64,000 nt of DNA from Patiriisocius_A hiemis (GTDB lineage: Bacteria; Bacteroidota; Bacteroidia; Flavobacteriales; Flavobacteriaceae), in NCBI RefSeq assembly GCF_031846325.1, contig NZ_JAVRHZ010000004.1, positions 1 to 64,000 on the forward strand. The letters are read 5' to 3'. The notes under the pieces are model-generated. The model did no database searches. It saw only the letters and a list, made by a program, of their open reading frames with translations, and was not told the DNA's origin. Below are positions 42,528 to 51,844 of the stretch, in pieces. The translations under genes and the position numbers were made by a program. The stretch's first letter is position 1. Every line of letters begins with the position of its first letter.

Positions 42528-43643
42528 TTAAAAATAGCTAATTGGATTGGTGTTTACTTGTGATAAAACAACCTTACCTCCCGATAAGGCAGGTGCAAAA
42601 TTAGTAATTTTTTTTGTAAGCACATCAACTAAAAGTTCTTTTGTAAACTGTTCACTTTCATAATGTCCAATATCTGCCAATAAAATATTGTTTTCTGCTT
42701 TGAAAAAGTCATGATATTTAAAGTCTGAAGACACAAACGCGTCTGCTCCTGCTGACTTGGCAGCATTTATTGCAAAAGCACCGCTACCACCCAAAACAGC
42801 TACTTTTTTTATTGGCTTATCTGTAAATTTTGAATGTCTAACACATTCAGTTTTCATTGTTTGTTTTAAAAAACGTAAAAACTTACCCTCACTAAGCTCA
42901 TTTTGCAATTCGCCCACCATACCCATACCAATATGCTGGTTTGTGTTTTCTAAGGTTGTAATTTCATAAGCAACCTCTTCATATGGGTGTGATTTTAACA
43001 AAGTTTCAATCACTTTTCTTTCTAGATGCTTATGGAAAGTGATTCCTAGGTTTGTTTCTTTTTGTACCTCAAAGTTGCCTTTTTTTCCTTTTACGGGGTT
43101 AGAGTTGTCATTTCCTTTAAAAGTACCATGTCCTTCAGAAGTAAAGCTGCAATTATCATAATTTCCAATAGCACCAGCACCAATTTTAAATAGAGAACTC
43201 CTAACCTCTTCTAAATTTTCATTAGGGACAAAAGCAACTAGTTTTTTAATTGTGCCTTTTTGTGGAATTAATATTTTAGTGTTTTGAAGCTGAAGTTTCT
43301 CTGCTACCTTAGCATTTACTCCTTCAAAACTATTATCTAAAGCTGTATGGATTGCAAAAATGGCAATATCATTTTTTATTGCTTTGAGCACGGCACGTTC
43401 CACATAGGTATTACCAGTAATTTTTTTTAATCCAGAAAATATAATAGGGTGGAAGCTTACAATTAGATTACAATTATTTTCAATTGCTTCATCTACAACT
43501 TCCTCAAGGGTGTCTAGAGTTACTAAAATATTTGAAACTTCTTTGTTTGCATTACCAACTAATAAGCCTGTATTATCAAAATCCTCAGCATATTGTAGAG
43601 GAGCAAAGTCTTGTAATAACGCTATGATATCTTTAATTTTCAT
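42528..43643 (-). CDS. Nif3-like dinuclear metal centre hexameric protein
   Basis: 371 residues: two halves of the NIF3 fold (about 1-125 and 240-371) around a PII/CutA-like insert (about 130-235, starting KGTIKKLVAFVPNENLEEV). Metal ligands are visible in SFHPIIFSG, AIHTALDNS and ADIGHYESE. Role unresolved, perhaps GTP cyclohydrolase-like. Encoded with the coiled-coil protein, a pairing seen in many Bacteroidota. Confidence 0.9.
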   Translation of the reverse strand: MKIKDIIALLQDFAPLQYAEDFDNTGLLVGNANKEVSNILVTLDTLEEVVDEAIENNCNLIVSFHPIIFSGLKKITGNTYVERAVLKAIKNDIAIFAIHTALDNSFEGVNAKVAEKLQLQNTKILIPQKGTIKKLVAFVPNENLEEVRSSLFKIGAGAIGNYDNCSFTSEGHGTFKGNDNSNPVKGKKGNFEVQKETNLGITFHKHLERKVIETLLKSHPYEEVAYEITTLENTNQHIGMGMVGELQNELSEGKFLRFLKQTMKTECVRHSKFTDKPIKKVAVLGGSGAFAINAAKSAGADAFVSSDFKYHDFFKAENNILLADIGHYESEQFTKELLVDVLTKKITNFAPALSGGKVVLSQVNTNPISYF

Positions 43644-43707
43644 AGTATTTGGTTTTATGGTAAAGATAAGAGTTTATAATTTTGAGAGTGTAGTGTATTG
43701 TAATTTG

Positions 43708-43715
43708 TATTTTTG
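43708..43715 (+). promoter_or_regulatory. -7 element of lpxK
   Basis: TATTTTTG, a perfect TAnnTTTG, with TTG 23 bp upstream (43682-43684). It ends 5 bp before the ATG at 43721, implying a leader of about one base or none. Confidence 0.6.
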
Positions 43716-43720
43716 ACTGT

Positions 43721-44740
43721 ATGAAAGTATTGCGATGGTTGCTTTTTCCATTTACCATTTTATATTGGGTTATTACAAGTACTAGAAACTATTTGTATGA
43801 TACTGGTATTTTAAAAAGTACATTTTACAATCTTCCTGTAATTTGTGTGGGTAATCTTTCTGTAGGTGGAACCGGAAAATCTCCAATGATAGAATACTTA
43901 ATTTTGTTATTAAAAGAAGACTTTAAAATAGCAGTATTGAGTAGGGGGTATAAAAGAAAAACTTCTGGTTATATAGAGGTCGATGTTAATCATAGTGTGC
44001 TACAAGTAGGAGATGAGCCATTGCAAATAAAACAAAACTTTCCAGATGTAACTGTTTCAGTATGTGCAAATAGAAGGGAAGGAATAGAGAAGTTAAAAGA
44101 AAAAGCAGGAATAATTTTACTAGATGATGCTTTTCAGCATCGAAAAGTAAAGGCCTCAACAAATATTGTATTAACATCATTTAATGATTTATATACAAAT
44201 GATTTTCACTTACCTACAGGAAACCTAAGAGAGTCTAAAAATGGAATTAAAAGAGCCTCAATCATAGTAGTTACAAAATGCCCTGAAAAACTCTCTTATG
44301 CTAAGATGCAAGAGATTGAATATAGATTGCAGTTAAAACCGGAACAGAAACTATATTTTTCAAAAATAAGTTATGACAAAGAAATCTTTGGTGTTTCTGA
44401 AACACTCCCGCTAGAATACCTAAAAGATAAAGACTTTACACTTGTAACTGGAATTGCAAACCCTACCCCACTCGTTGAATTTTTAAAAGATAAAGAGTTT
44501 AGTTTTAAACACGAGCATTTTCCGGACCATCATAACTTCTCTGACAAAGAAATTGAAAGGCTTAAAAAAAATGAAATTATTATCACTACTGAAAAGGATT
44601 TTATGCGCCTGAAAGAACCTCTTAGAAAATATGCATTGTATTACTTGCCAATAAAAACCATGATTTTAAGAAATCAAGAAAAGGTATTTAAAGAAACTAT
44701 ATTAGAAGAAATAAAGAACTACAAGTCTAATAGTTTATAG
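43721..44740 (+). CDS. lpxK: tetraacyldisaccharide 4'-kinase
   Basis: Phosphorylates the lipid A precursor at the inner membrane. 339 residues. One N-terminal membrane anchor, Walker A in VGNLSVGGTGKSP, and LLDDAFQHRKV, the LpxK catalytic segment. Ends 6 bp inside the convergent hybrid kinase gene. Confidence 0.94.
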   Translation: MKVLRWLLFPFTILYWVITSTRNYLYDTGILKSTFYNLPVICVGNLSVGGTGKSPMIEYLILLLKEDFKIAVLSRGYKRKTSGYIEVDVNHSVLQVGDEPLQIKQNFPDVTVSVCANRREGIEKLKEKAGIILLDDAFQHRKVKASTNIVLTSFNDLYTNDFHLPTGNLRESKNGIKRASIIVVTKCPEKLSYAKMQEIEYRLQLKPEQKLYFSKISYDKEIFGVSETLPLEYLKDKDFTLVTGIANPTPLVEFLKDKEFSFKHEHFPDHHNFSDKEIERLKKNEIIITTEKDFMRLKEPLRKYALYYLPIKTMILRNQEKVFKETILEEIKNYKSNSL

Positions 44741-46990
44741 GTCACTAAACTCTTTTTGAACACTTTCAAGTGTTTTGTATATTTTCTCAAAGAAGTCATT
44801 AGTTTTAAATGGTTTAGGAATAATTTCATTAAACCCAGCTTCAAAGAAGGTGTCAAGATTTTCATCAATAGTTACGGCAGTAAGTGCTATAATAGGGATG
44901 CTTTCGTTAAATAACCTTATTTTTTTAGTAGCTTCTACACCACTTATCCCTGGCATGTGAATGTCCATTAAAATTAAATCGTATTTAGTATCTCCAACCA
45001 TTTTAACTGCATCCAAACCATTATCTGCCACTTCACAGATAATATTGTTCTTTTCTAAAATCTTTTTAGTAATCATCTGGTTGATTTTGTTGTCTTCGAC
45101 AACTAAAATTTTCTTGTTTTTTAGTTTTGAGAAATCAACAACATATTCTTCTTTCTTGTGTACTTCTTTTTCGCTTAATTCTACAACGCCAAAATTTATA
45201 GTAAACCAGAACTTAGACCCTTTACCTAACTGGCTTTCTAGATGAATTTTACTGTCAAGTAATTGTAATAAGTTTTTTACAATTGATAGCCCTAAACCAG
45301 TTCCACCAAATTTTCTGTTCACTTGAAGAGAAGCCTGTGAGAAAGTTTCAAAAATACTTTTTTGCTTTTTTCTAGAAATACCAACACCATTATCTTCAAC
45401 CTCAAAGAGCAATAAGATTTTATTATTCTTTTTCTCTTTGTTTTTAACTCTTATTGTAACCTTTCCGTTTTCAGTAAACTTCACAGAATTACCAACAAGA
45501 TTTATAAATATTTGAGATATTTTTAATGGATCACCAATTAACTTTTTAGGGATAGATTCATCAAACTCTAGTTTAATGACATTGTTTCTATCATCAGCAG
45601 ATTTTTTAAGAGCAATTAGTACATCTTTTAATCTTTTTTCTAGACTAAAAGTTGTTTTCTCAACCTCTACTTTATTTGCGTCTAGTTTGTTGAGGTCTAG
45701 TATGTTATTAATTAGTGATAGTAAATACTCTCCAGAAAACTTTAAGGAGTTGAGGTGTTCTTTTTGATTTGGAGTTGGGTTTTCATCCATTAACAAGTCT
45801 GTAAGACCAGTAACTGCGTACATAGGCGTACGAAGCTCGTGTGTTATGGTTGATAAAAATTGAGCTTTTGCTAAAGAGGCTTTTTCTGCCTTTTCTTTAG
45901 CCAATTCCAATTCGGTATTTTTATCTTGTAAAAGGTCGTTAGCCTTTGCTCTTAGATTATTGTTTTTGTAAAGGGATAACGTTAGAAGCGATAGAATAAC
46001 TATAAGTGCCACACTAAGCGCTGTAGTCATTTTGGTAAAACTTATAGATTTTTGTTGATCTGCAATGTCTTGCTCTTGCTCTTTTATCTTATTGTTAAGA
46101 TCTACAATATTAAACTCACTATCTACTCCTTCTGATGTAGCCAAAATATAAAGCTCATTTAACTTTGAAGTAGTTGCTTGATAATTAGTAAAATTACTTT
46201 CGGCTTTTTCAATATCTCCAGTCCTAAAACCTAGCATAGCCGAAACCTTATAATAATTCTGACTTAATTTAATAAAATCGTTATTTTCAATAATAGGCTT
46301 GGCTTTATCTATAGCTTTTTTTGCTTCTATTATTGCATTTTCAGCAATCTCTTCTGGGAAGTGTAGTAGTGACTCAGCCTTGTGAATATGTGAAAAAGCT
46401 TCATTGTAGTAATCTTCATTACTATTAAAAATAGGGATAGATGCATCAAAATAGTTAACTGCTACCTCATATTCATTAGTTTGCATGGCAAGCAATCCTT
46501 TTCCTGATAAATTTTTAGCATTAATTAATTCATTAGGATTCAAATTTAAGATGTCATCAACTACTTTAAAACTATTAGTAGCTTCAGAAAACTTGTTCTG
46601 CTTTATGGTTATAAAACCTTTTAAAGCATGAGATCTAGCAAGTAATTCTTTATTAGGAGTATTTTCAAGAAACATGATACTTTTATCAATATCAATAATT
46701 GCTTTTGGGTAATTCTCTGTTAAGTAATTTAGTCTAGCTAGTTCTAGTAAAACATTAGCTTTTAGGGTATTGTCGTCTAAAGAGGGCGCGTAACTATTAG
46801 ATAACTCAAGGTTGCTAATAATTTCAGGAATCTCCATTTTTAACATTGACTCTTTGGCAGTCTTTAAAGCATTCTTTACAGCAATAATAGAGTCACTCCT
46901 AGTTTCTTGCGCGCTAAGTGTCAATAGACATAAAAAGGACGCAAAAAATAGGAGTAAACGGGTATTTCTTTGTAAGCTTAAATAGTTCAA
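44735..46990 (-). CDS. hybrid histidine kinase with TPR sensor domain
   Basis: 751 residues. Signal peptide (about 1-28), TPR-like helical repeats in the periplasm (about 40-285), membrane span (about 322-341), HisKA with His384 in STITHELRTPM, HATPase with NLVGNSVKFT, DNGVGIS and GTGLGLSI, and a C-terminal receiver with DLILMDIHMPGISG. The only plausible start is the TTG at 46988-46990, which lies inside a 16-bp inverted repeat (46981-46996). No response regulator is adjacent. Confidence 0.88.
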   Translation of the reverse strand: MNYLSLQRNTRLLLFFASFLCLLTLSAQETRSDSIIAVKNALKTAKESMLKMEIPEIISNLELSNSYAPSLDDNTLKANVLLELARLNYLTENYPKAIIDIDKSIMFLENTPNKELLARSHALKGFITIKQNKFSEATNSFKVVDDILNLNPNELINAKNLSGKGLLAMQTNEYEVAVNYFDASIPIFNSNEDYYNEAFSHIHKAESLLHFPEEIAENAIIEAKKAIDKAKPIIENNDFIKLSQNYYKVSAMLGFRTGDIEKAESNFTNYQATTSKLNELYILATSEGVDSEFNIVDLNNKIKEQEQDIADQQKSISFTKMTTALSVALIVILSLLTLSLYKNNNLRAKANDLLQDKNTELELAKEKAEKASLAKAQFLSTITHELRTPMYAVTGLTDLLMDENPTPNQKEHLNSLKFSGEYLLSLINNILDLNKLDANKVEVEKTTFSLEKRLKDVLIALKKSADDRNNVIKLEFDESIPKKLIGDPLKISQIFINLVGNSVKFTENGKVTIRVKNKEKKNNKILLLFEVEDNGVGISRKKQKSIFETFSQASLQVNRKFGGTGLGLSIVKNLLQLLDSKIHLESQLGKGSKFWFTINFGVVELSEKEVHKKEEYVVDFSKLKNKKILVVEDNKINQMITKKILEKNNIICEVADNGLDAVKMVGDTKYDLILMDIHMPGISGVEATKKIRLFNESIPIIALTAVTIDENLDTFFEAGFNEIIPKPFKTNDFFEKIYKTLESVQKEFSDL

Positions 46991-46996
46991 ACTATT
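46981..46996. repeat. inverted repeat over the TPR-kinase start codon
   Basis: AATAGTT-CA-AACTATT, 7-bp perfect arms. It could act as an operator or mRNA hairpin over the TTG start. Confidence 0.4.
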
Positions 46997-47045
46997 GTAC
47001 TTGAGCGTTAAATATAGTTATTTCCTCGAAAATTGAGGTATTTTT

Positions 47046-48038
47046 TTACTGAATATGTAAGATTAAATCTTTTATTCGATTAGAATACCCTACCTCATTA
47101 TCATACCAGCCTATAATTTTAATCATTTTCCCTATTACTGAGGTCATACCTGCATCAAAAATACAAGAATATGGATTTCCTACAATATCAATAGAAACAA
47201 TGGGGTCTTCAGTATATTGCATAATACCTTTAAGGTTAGTTTCTGAAGCTTTTTTGAAAGCAGAATTTACCTCTTCTATACTTACTTTATTACTTACATT
47301 TAAAGTAATATCTGTCAAAGAACCATTAGCAACAGGTACTCTAATGCCACAACCTCCAATTACCGATGCCAGATCTGGAAAAATTTTGGTTAATGCTTTA
47401 GCAGCTCCCGTTGTTGTGGGAACAATAGATTGACCCGCTGCTCTCGCTCTTCGTAAGTCTCTATGCGGCTGGTCATGTAAGCTTTGATCTGAGGTATATG
47501 AGTGTACAGTAGTTATGTAAGCCTGCTCTATGTTGCACAATTCATGTATTACTTTTAACATAGGTGCTGCATTATTTGTAGTGCAGGAGGCATTAGAAAT
47601 TATAGTGTCTTCTTTAGAGAGAATTTTATTATTCACCCCCAAAACAATTGTTTTAATTTCATCTTCTAAAGGTGGGACAGAAAGAATTACTTTTTTTACA
47701 GAACCAGTTAGGTGTTTTTCTAAGACATTTTTAGTTTTAAACTTTCCGGTACATTCAATAACTAGGGATGCATCTTTCCAGTTTATGTTACTTATTTCTT
47801 GCTCTGAAGAATAATAAAAGCTTTGACTTCCAACTTCTAGTGTATTATTTTTTGTAGAAATTTCTTCATGCAAAACACCATGAATACTATCATATTTTAA
47901 AAGGTGCGCCATAGTTTCAATAGGGGCTATATCATTAATAGCTACTACTTTAATCTGTGGGTGATTGTATAATGTTCTAAATAGTGTTCTGCCTATTCTA
48001 CCAAATCCATTGATGCCAACTTTAATTGTTGCTGCCAT
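47046..48038 (-). CDS. gap: glyceraldehyde-3-phosphate dehydrogenase
   Basis: 330 residues. NAD-binding GINGFGRIGRTLFRTLY, catalytic Cys in NASCTTNNAAPML, HSYTSDQSLHD, and GWYDNEVGYSNR at the C-terminus. The usual SCTTNCLAP motif is SCTTNNAAP here, so the second Cys is absent. Acts in glycolysis or gluconeogenesis; a second copy elsewhere in the genome is possible. Downstream of lipA by 17 bp on the same strand. Confidence 0.93.
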   Translation of the reverse strand: MAATIKVGINGFGRIGRTLFRTLYNHPQIKVVAINDIAPIETMAHLLKYDSIHGVLHEEISTKNNTLEVGSQSFYYSSEQEISNINWKDASLVIECTGKFKTKNVLEKHLTGSVKKVILSVPPLEDEIKTIVLGVNNKILSKEDTIISNASCTTNNAAPMLKVIHELCNIEQAYITTVHSYTSDQSLHDQPHRDLRRARAAGQSIVPTTTGAAKALTKIFPDLASVIGGCGIRVPVANGSLTDITLNVSNKVSIEEVNSAFKKASETNLKGIMQYTEDPIVSIDIVGNPYSCIFDAGMTSVIGKMIKIIGWYDNEVGYSNRIKDLILHIQ

Positions 48039-48055
48039 ATCTAGTGGTGTTTAGT

Positions 48056-48928
48056 TTAGGTAAGATGCTTTTGAGCTTTATAAGAAGAACGAACCAATGC
48101 ACCGCTTTCTACATGACGGAACCCCATTTCTAGACCAATGGTCTCGTACTTTTTAAATTGTTCTGGTGTAATAAACTCCTTTACGGGTAAATGCTTTTTT
48201 GAAGGTTGCAGGTATTGACCTATGGTTACAATATCTAACCCTACATTTCTTAAGTCTTGTAGTGTTTCCAGTACTTCATCTTCGCGCTCTCCAAGGCCTA
48301 GCATGATGCCACTTTTGGTTCTATTTATACCTTGTTCTTTTAGATATCTTAATACTTCTAGACTACGTTCATATTTAGCTTGAATACGCACTTCTCTTGT
48401 AAGTCTTTTTACCGTTTCCATGTTGTGAGAAACAACTTCAGGCTTTACTTCAATAATCCTGTCTATATTTCTAGTAACACCTTGAAAGTCTGGGATAAGT
48501 GTTTCTAGTGTAGTATTAGGGTTCATTCGTCGTATCGCCTTTACTGTTTCTGCCCAGATAATGGACCCCATATCTTTTATATCGTCCCTATCTACCGATG
48601 TTATTACGGCATGCTTAATTTCCATAAGCTTTATAGAGCGCGCTACTTTTTCTGGCTCATCCCAATCAACCGTTTCTGGTCTTCCTGTCTTTACTCCACA
48701 AAAACCACAAGATCGTGTACATATATTTCCAAGAATCATAAAAGTTGCAGTACCCTCTGTCCAGCATTCTCCCATATTTGGACAACTTCCAGAGGTGCAA
48801 ATAGTATGTAAATCGTATTTGTCTACCAATCCACGTAGTGCGGTATATTTTTTACCAGTTGGTAATTTTACACGTAGCCATTTTGGCTTTGGGGTTGGTT
48901 TTTTTATTTCTAGGGTTTCTGTACTCAT
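48056..48928 (-). CDS. lipA: lipoyl synthase
   Basis: Radical-SAM enzyme inserting two sulfurs into octanoyl groups. 290 residues from the ATG at 48926-48928. CTSGSCPNMGECW binds the auxiliary cluster and CTRSCGFCGV the radical-SAM cluster. A longer frame from 48988 is rejected because a perfect -7 element (48937-48944) lies inside it and MSTETLEIKK is a normal N-terminus. Confidence 0.95.
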   Translation of the reverse strand: MSTETLEIKKPTPKPKWLRVKLPTGKKYTALRGLVDKYDLHTICTSGSCPNMGECWTEGTATFMILGNICTRSCGFCGVKTGRPETVDWDEPEKVARSIKLMEIKHAVITSVDRDDIKDMGSIIWAETVKAIRRMNPNTTLETLIPDFQGVTRNIDRIIEVKPEVVSHNMETVKRLTREVRIQAKYERSLEVLRYLKEQGINRTKSGIMLGLGEREDEVLETLQDLRNVGLDIVTIGQYLQPSKKHLPVKEFITPEQFKKYETIGLEMGFRHVESGALVRSSYKAQKHLT

Positions 48929-48936
48929 AGCTAGTA

Positions 48937-48944
48937 CAAAGATA
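48937..48944 (-). promoter_or_regulatory. -7 element of lipA
   Basis: TATCTTTG on the minus strand, a perfect TAnnTTTG, 8 bp from the lipA ATG. Confidence 0.55.
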
Positions 48945-48963
48945 CAATAAATAGCTTTCTTAC

Positions 48964-50175
48964 TTATAGAATTGTAACGATATACCAAAAGCTAAATCCA
49001 ATAAGGATACATATACTTACAATACTATAAACTCTCATAAATTTTGAGGGTTTTGCTTTTTCCGGCATCTGTTTACTTGTCACCACTTTATAATTGGCTA
49101 TAGCGTAAAAAGGAGCTGTTATAAAAGATAAAACGGTTGCAATATCTATTAGTAGTTTCATTTCATTTAGTAAAAAAAAGAAAATACCAAGAGTTCCAGC
49201 TATTAAAATGAGTAGCCAAAACAGATACCCTTTACTTCTTTTTTTACCTGCGAGTAGCTCTGTGGTTTTATTCATTACCCTTGGAGAGGCATCTAAAGTT
49301 GTAAGAGTTGTGCTAAACATTGTTGTTAAAGCAGCAATCGCAATAATTATTTTGGTATTCTCTCCTAGATTTGAGGTATACATACCAATAAGTTGATTTG
49401 CAAATTCCCCTCCTTTATTTGAAAATGTCTTACCACTATTATAAAGTACTAAAGCCCCTAACGATAAAAAACCAATTGCTAAAAAGACCGTCATTATATA
49501 CCCTGTATTGAAGTCAAATTTAAATTGCTTTGAAGAAATGGTAGTGTCTAGTTTGTATTTTTCTTGTGTCCATATAGATTGCCAGATCGATATGTCTAAA
49601 GGAGCTGGCATCCAACCCATAAAGGTTATTAAGAAAAGAATTGAGGCGGCTTCTATTGGGAACTCTTGCGTGAGTGTAATAGCTTCAGTTTTTGAAAAAG
49701 CAAGACCGACTGCTATAATAGTGCTAAGCGTTAAACACAGTACAACTAACTTCATTAAACTGTCTAAGAACTTATAACGGCCAACTATTAGAATAGTGAA
49801 ACATACTCCAGTAATAATTGCTGTCCATACTACAATGGAGCCTGTACCAAATAAGGAAGTTGCAATCCCAGCAGTAACTATTGTGACAGCTGTTTGTATA
49901 GTAAACATTGTAGCAAATGTGATTATAAAATACCCATATAAAACAGGCTTTCCTAAATTCTTATAACCATCTATTAAGTTTTTTCCGGTTGCTGAAGCAT
50001 ACCTAGGACCAAACTCAAAAAATGGATATTTTACAGCATTAATTAAAAGAAGTGCCCAGAGTAATCCAAACCCAAAATCTGCTCCAGCTCGTGTAGATTG
50101 TACTAAATGTGATACCCCAATTGCTGCTCCAGCAAATAAAAAACCAGGGCCTAATTTTTTAAGGGTTTGTTTCAA
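48964..50175 (-). CDS. Nramp-related transporter lacking canonical metal motifs
   Basis: 403 residues, about eleven membrane spans. The N-terminus aligns well with Nramp (GPGFLFAGAAI and RAGADFGFGL), but the metal-binding DPGN of span 1 is GVSH (20-23), and the MPHN of span 6 is MPAP in FMGWMPAPLDISIW. The substrate is therefore probably not the usual Mn or Fe. The start overlaps the sigma-factor stop by 4 bp, suggesting linked expression. Confidence 0.82.
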   Translation of the reverse strand: MKQTLKKLGPGFLFAGAAIGVSHLVQSTRAGADFGFGLLWALLLINAVKYPFFEFGPRYASATGKNLIDGYKNLGKPVLYGYFIITFATMFTIQTAVTIVTAGIATSLFGTGSIVVWTAIITGVCFTILIVGRYKFLDSLMKLVVLCLTLSTIIAVGLAFSKTEAITLTQEFPIEAASILFLITFMGWMPAPLDISIWQSIWTQEKYKLDTTISSKQFKFDFNTGYIMTVFLAIGFLSLGALVLYNSGKTFSNKGGEFANQLIGMYTSNLGENTKIIIAIAALTTMFSTTLTTLDASPRVMNKTTELLAGKKRSKGYLFWLLILIAGTLGIFFFLLNEMKLLIDIATVLSFITAPFYAIANYKVVTSKQMPEKAKPSKFMRVYSIVSICILIGFSFWYIVTIL

Positions 50176-50744
50176 TGATTATTGTTTTCTGTTATAATCT
50201 CTGCAAGTAGTTTTTTTGCTCTAAGGAGTCGTACTTTTACATTATTTAGAGGCTCTTTTAAACTTTCAGAAATTTCATTATAGGACATTTCTTGGAAATA
50301 TCTAAGATTTATAACCTCTTGATAGTGTGGTTTTAATTGTTTTATAAACCGAAGTAATTCAACTAAGTTTTGTTCTTTAATTAACGTGTCTTCTGCAGTT
50401 GGTGTGTGATCTGCAATTTTTTTTACTTGGTCATCACTAGTATTTGTAGTTTGGGCATATATAGAAGCATTTTTTTTCCTGCTTTTATCTATTTGTATGT
50501 TTTTTGATATTGTAGTAAGCCAAGTACTAAAGGTATATTTTTCGTCAAAAGTGTGAATTTTATCAAATGCTTTAGAGAAAGCTTCAATAGTTATATCTTC
50601 TGCTTCATACTCATTTTGAACTCTTTTTAACTGAAAACCATATACTTGATTCCAGTAGTGGTCTAGTAAAAATTTAAAAGCTTTTTGTTTTCCCTTTTTG
50701 GCTTCTTTAATATTTTGAATAATAAATTCTTTGGTTACTTCCAA
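50172..50744 (-). CDS. ECF-type RNA polymerase sigma factor
   Basis: 190 residues with region 2 (YEAEDITIEAFSKAFDKIHT, about 45-65, and FSTWLTTISKNIQID) and region 4 (MSYNEISESLKEPLNNVKVR, about 145-175). No anti-sigma gene is adjacent. It overlaps the glycosyltransferase stop upstream (10 bp) and the Nramp-related gene downstream (ATGA), so all three are one unit. Confidence 0.9.
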   Translation of the reverse strand: MEVTKEFIIQNIKEAKKGKQKAFKFLLDHYWNQVYGFQLKRVQNEYEAEDITIEAFSKAFDKIHTFDEKYTFSTWLTTISKNIQIDKSRKKNASIYAQTTNTSDDQVKKIADHTPTAEDTLIKEQNLVELLRFIKQLKPHYQEVINLRYFQEMSYNEISESLKEPLNNVKVRLLRAKKLLAEIITENNNH

Positions 50745-51841
50745 GGAGATGGTTTTGAAATACTATTAGAAATAAAGATAAACATTTGGAAACAAATGAG
50801 AAATAATTCTAAAAAAGGAATCCATAAAATTAAGTTGCTTTCTTGAAGTTTTTTTGCCCCTTTTCCAACAGATATATATTGAAACAGGACTCTAGTAGCT
50901 ACTATTGTTAATGCAACTATCCAATTAAGAATAAAAAAGCTCATCGCTACTCCAATCCAAAATAATAGTGTAGAAATATAATAGGCGCCTAGAGCTATTT
51001 TATGCTTTGTTTTATAGTGAGAAACAGTAGTGATATGTCTTCTTTTTTGAAGAATCCAAGCTTTCCACGTTTTTTTTGGAACAGAATAGGTAAAGCTTTC
51101 TGGGGTGTCACAAATTGCAACATTGGTTTTTGTTGCTACTTCATTTACAAAAAGATCATCGTCTCCAGAGGTTATTTTAATATGAGACATAAAACCATTG
51201 TTTTTGTAATATAGCTCACTTGTGTAAGCTAGATTTCTACCAACTCCCATGTAGGGGTTATTTGCTTTTGCGTAACTAAAATACTGTATGGCGGTAATAA
51301 GAGTTTCGAAACGAATGAGAGCATTTAAAAAGCCTTTGTTATTAATGTAAGGCCCATATCCTAATACAAGTTGTTTTTCTTGGTTAAAATGACTTGCCAT
51401 TTCTTCTAACCAACTGTTAGATGCAGGTTTGCAATCCGCATCAGTAAAAAGGAGATTGTTATTAATAGCTTTTTTCAGCCCTAATGTTAGAGCGTATTTT
51501 TTGTTTGCCCAAAAAGCTTCAATATTTTTTACATCAACAACTTTAATTCTGCTGTCTTGATTGCTAAACTTTTCAATTACACTTAATGTGTTATCTGATG
51601 ATGAATCGTTTATTAAAATAAGTTCAAAGTTGTGATAGTTCTGGGCTAGCCATAAGGGAATGTTCTCTTGTAAATTTTTTTCTTCATTTTTAGAACATAC
51701 AATAATTGATATTGGAAAATTAGCCTTTGTTGATCCTCTAGAAACTTTAGAGAACGAGTAATTAGCAAATAAAATGTAGTACCCAATATTAATGAGGGCT
51801 ATTCCTATAAAAGTATATAGAAAAAGTAGTGGTAAGATGAT
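50735..51841 (-). CDS. family 2 glycosyltransferase with no standard start codon
   Basis: The open frame extends from 50735 up to a stop at 51845-51847. Reading it by eye gives an N-terminal span (ILPLLFLYTFIGIALINIGY), the GT-A start FPISIIVCSKNEEKNL, LILINDSSSDNT, the metal motif TDADC and GGDDDLF-like SGDDDLFVNE, then C-terminal spans, about 368 residues in all, a normal GT2 length. There is no in-frame ATG, GTG or TTG before residue about 148 (ATG at 51398-51400, past the active site). I place the start at ATC 51839-51841, just after the upstream stop, as the least bad choice. Sugar donor unknown. Confidence 0.7.
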   Translation of the reverse strand: MILPLLFLYTFIGIALINIGYYILFANYSFSKVSRGSTKANFPISIIVCSKNEEKNLQENIPLWLAQNYHNFELILINDSSSDNTLSVIEKFSNQDSRIKVVDVKNIEAFWANKKYALTLGLKKAINNNLLFTDADCKPASNSWLEEMASHFNQEKQLVLGYGPYINNKGFLNALIRFETLITAIQYFSYAKANNPYMGVGRNLAYTSELYYKNNGFMSHIKITSGDDDLFVNEVATKTNVAICDTPESFTYSVPKKTWKAWILQKRRHITTVSHYKTKHKIALGAYYISTLLFWIGVAMSFFILNWIVALTIVATRVLFQYISVGKGAKKLQESNLILWIPFLELFLICFQMFIFISNSISKPSPWK

Positions 51842-51844
51842 GAA

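Noticed and set aside
48929..48988. Upstream start of lipA
   Set aside because: The extension contains a perfect -7 element and is not part of known LipA N-termini.
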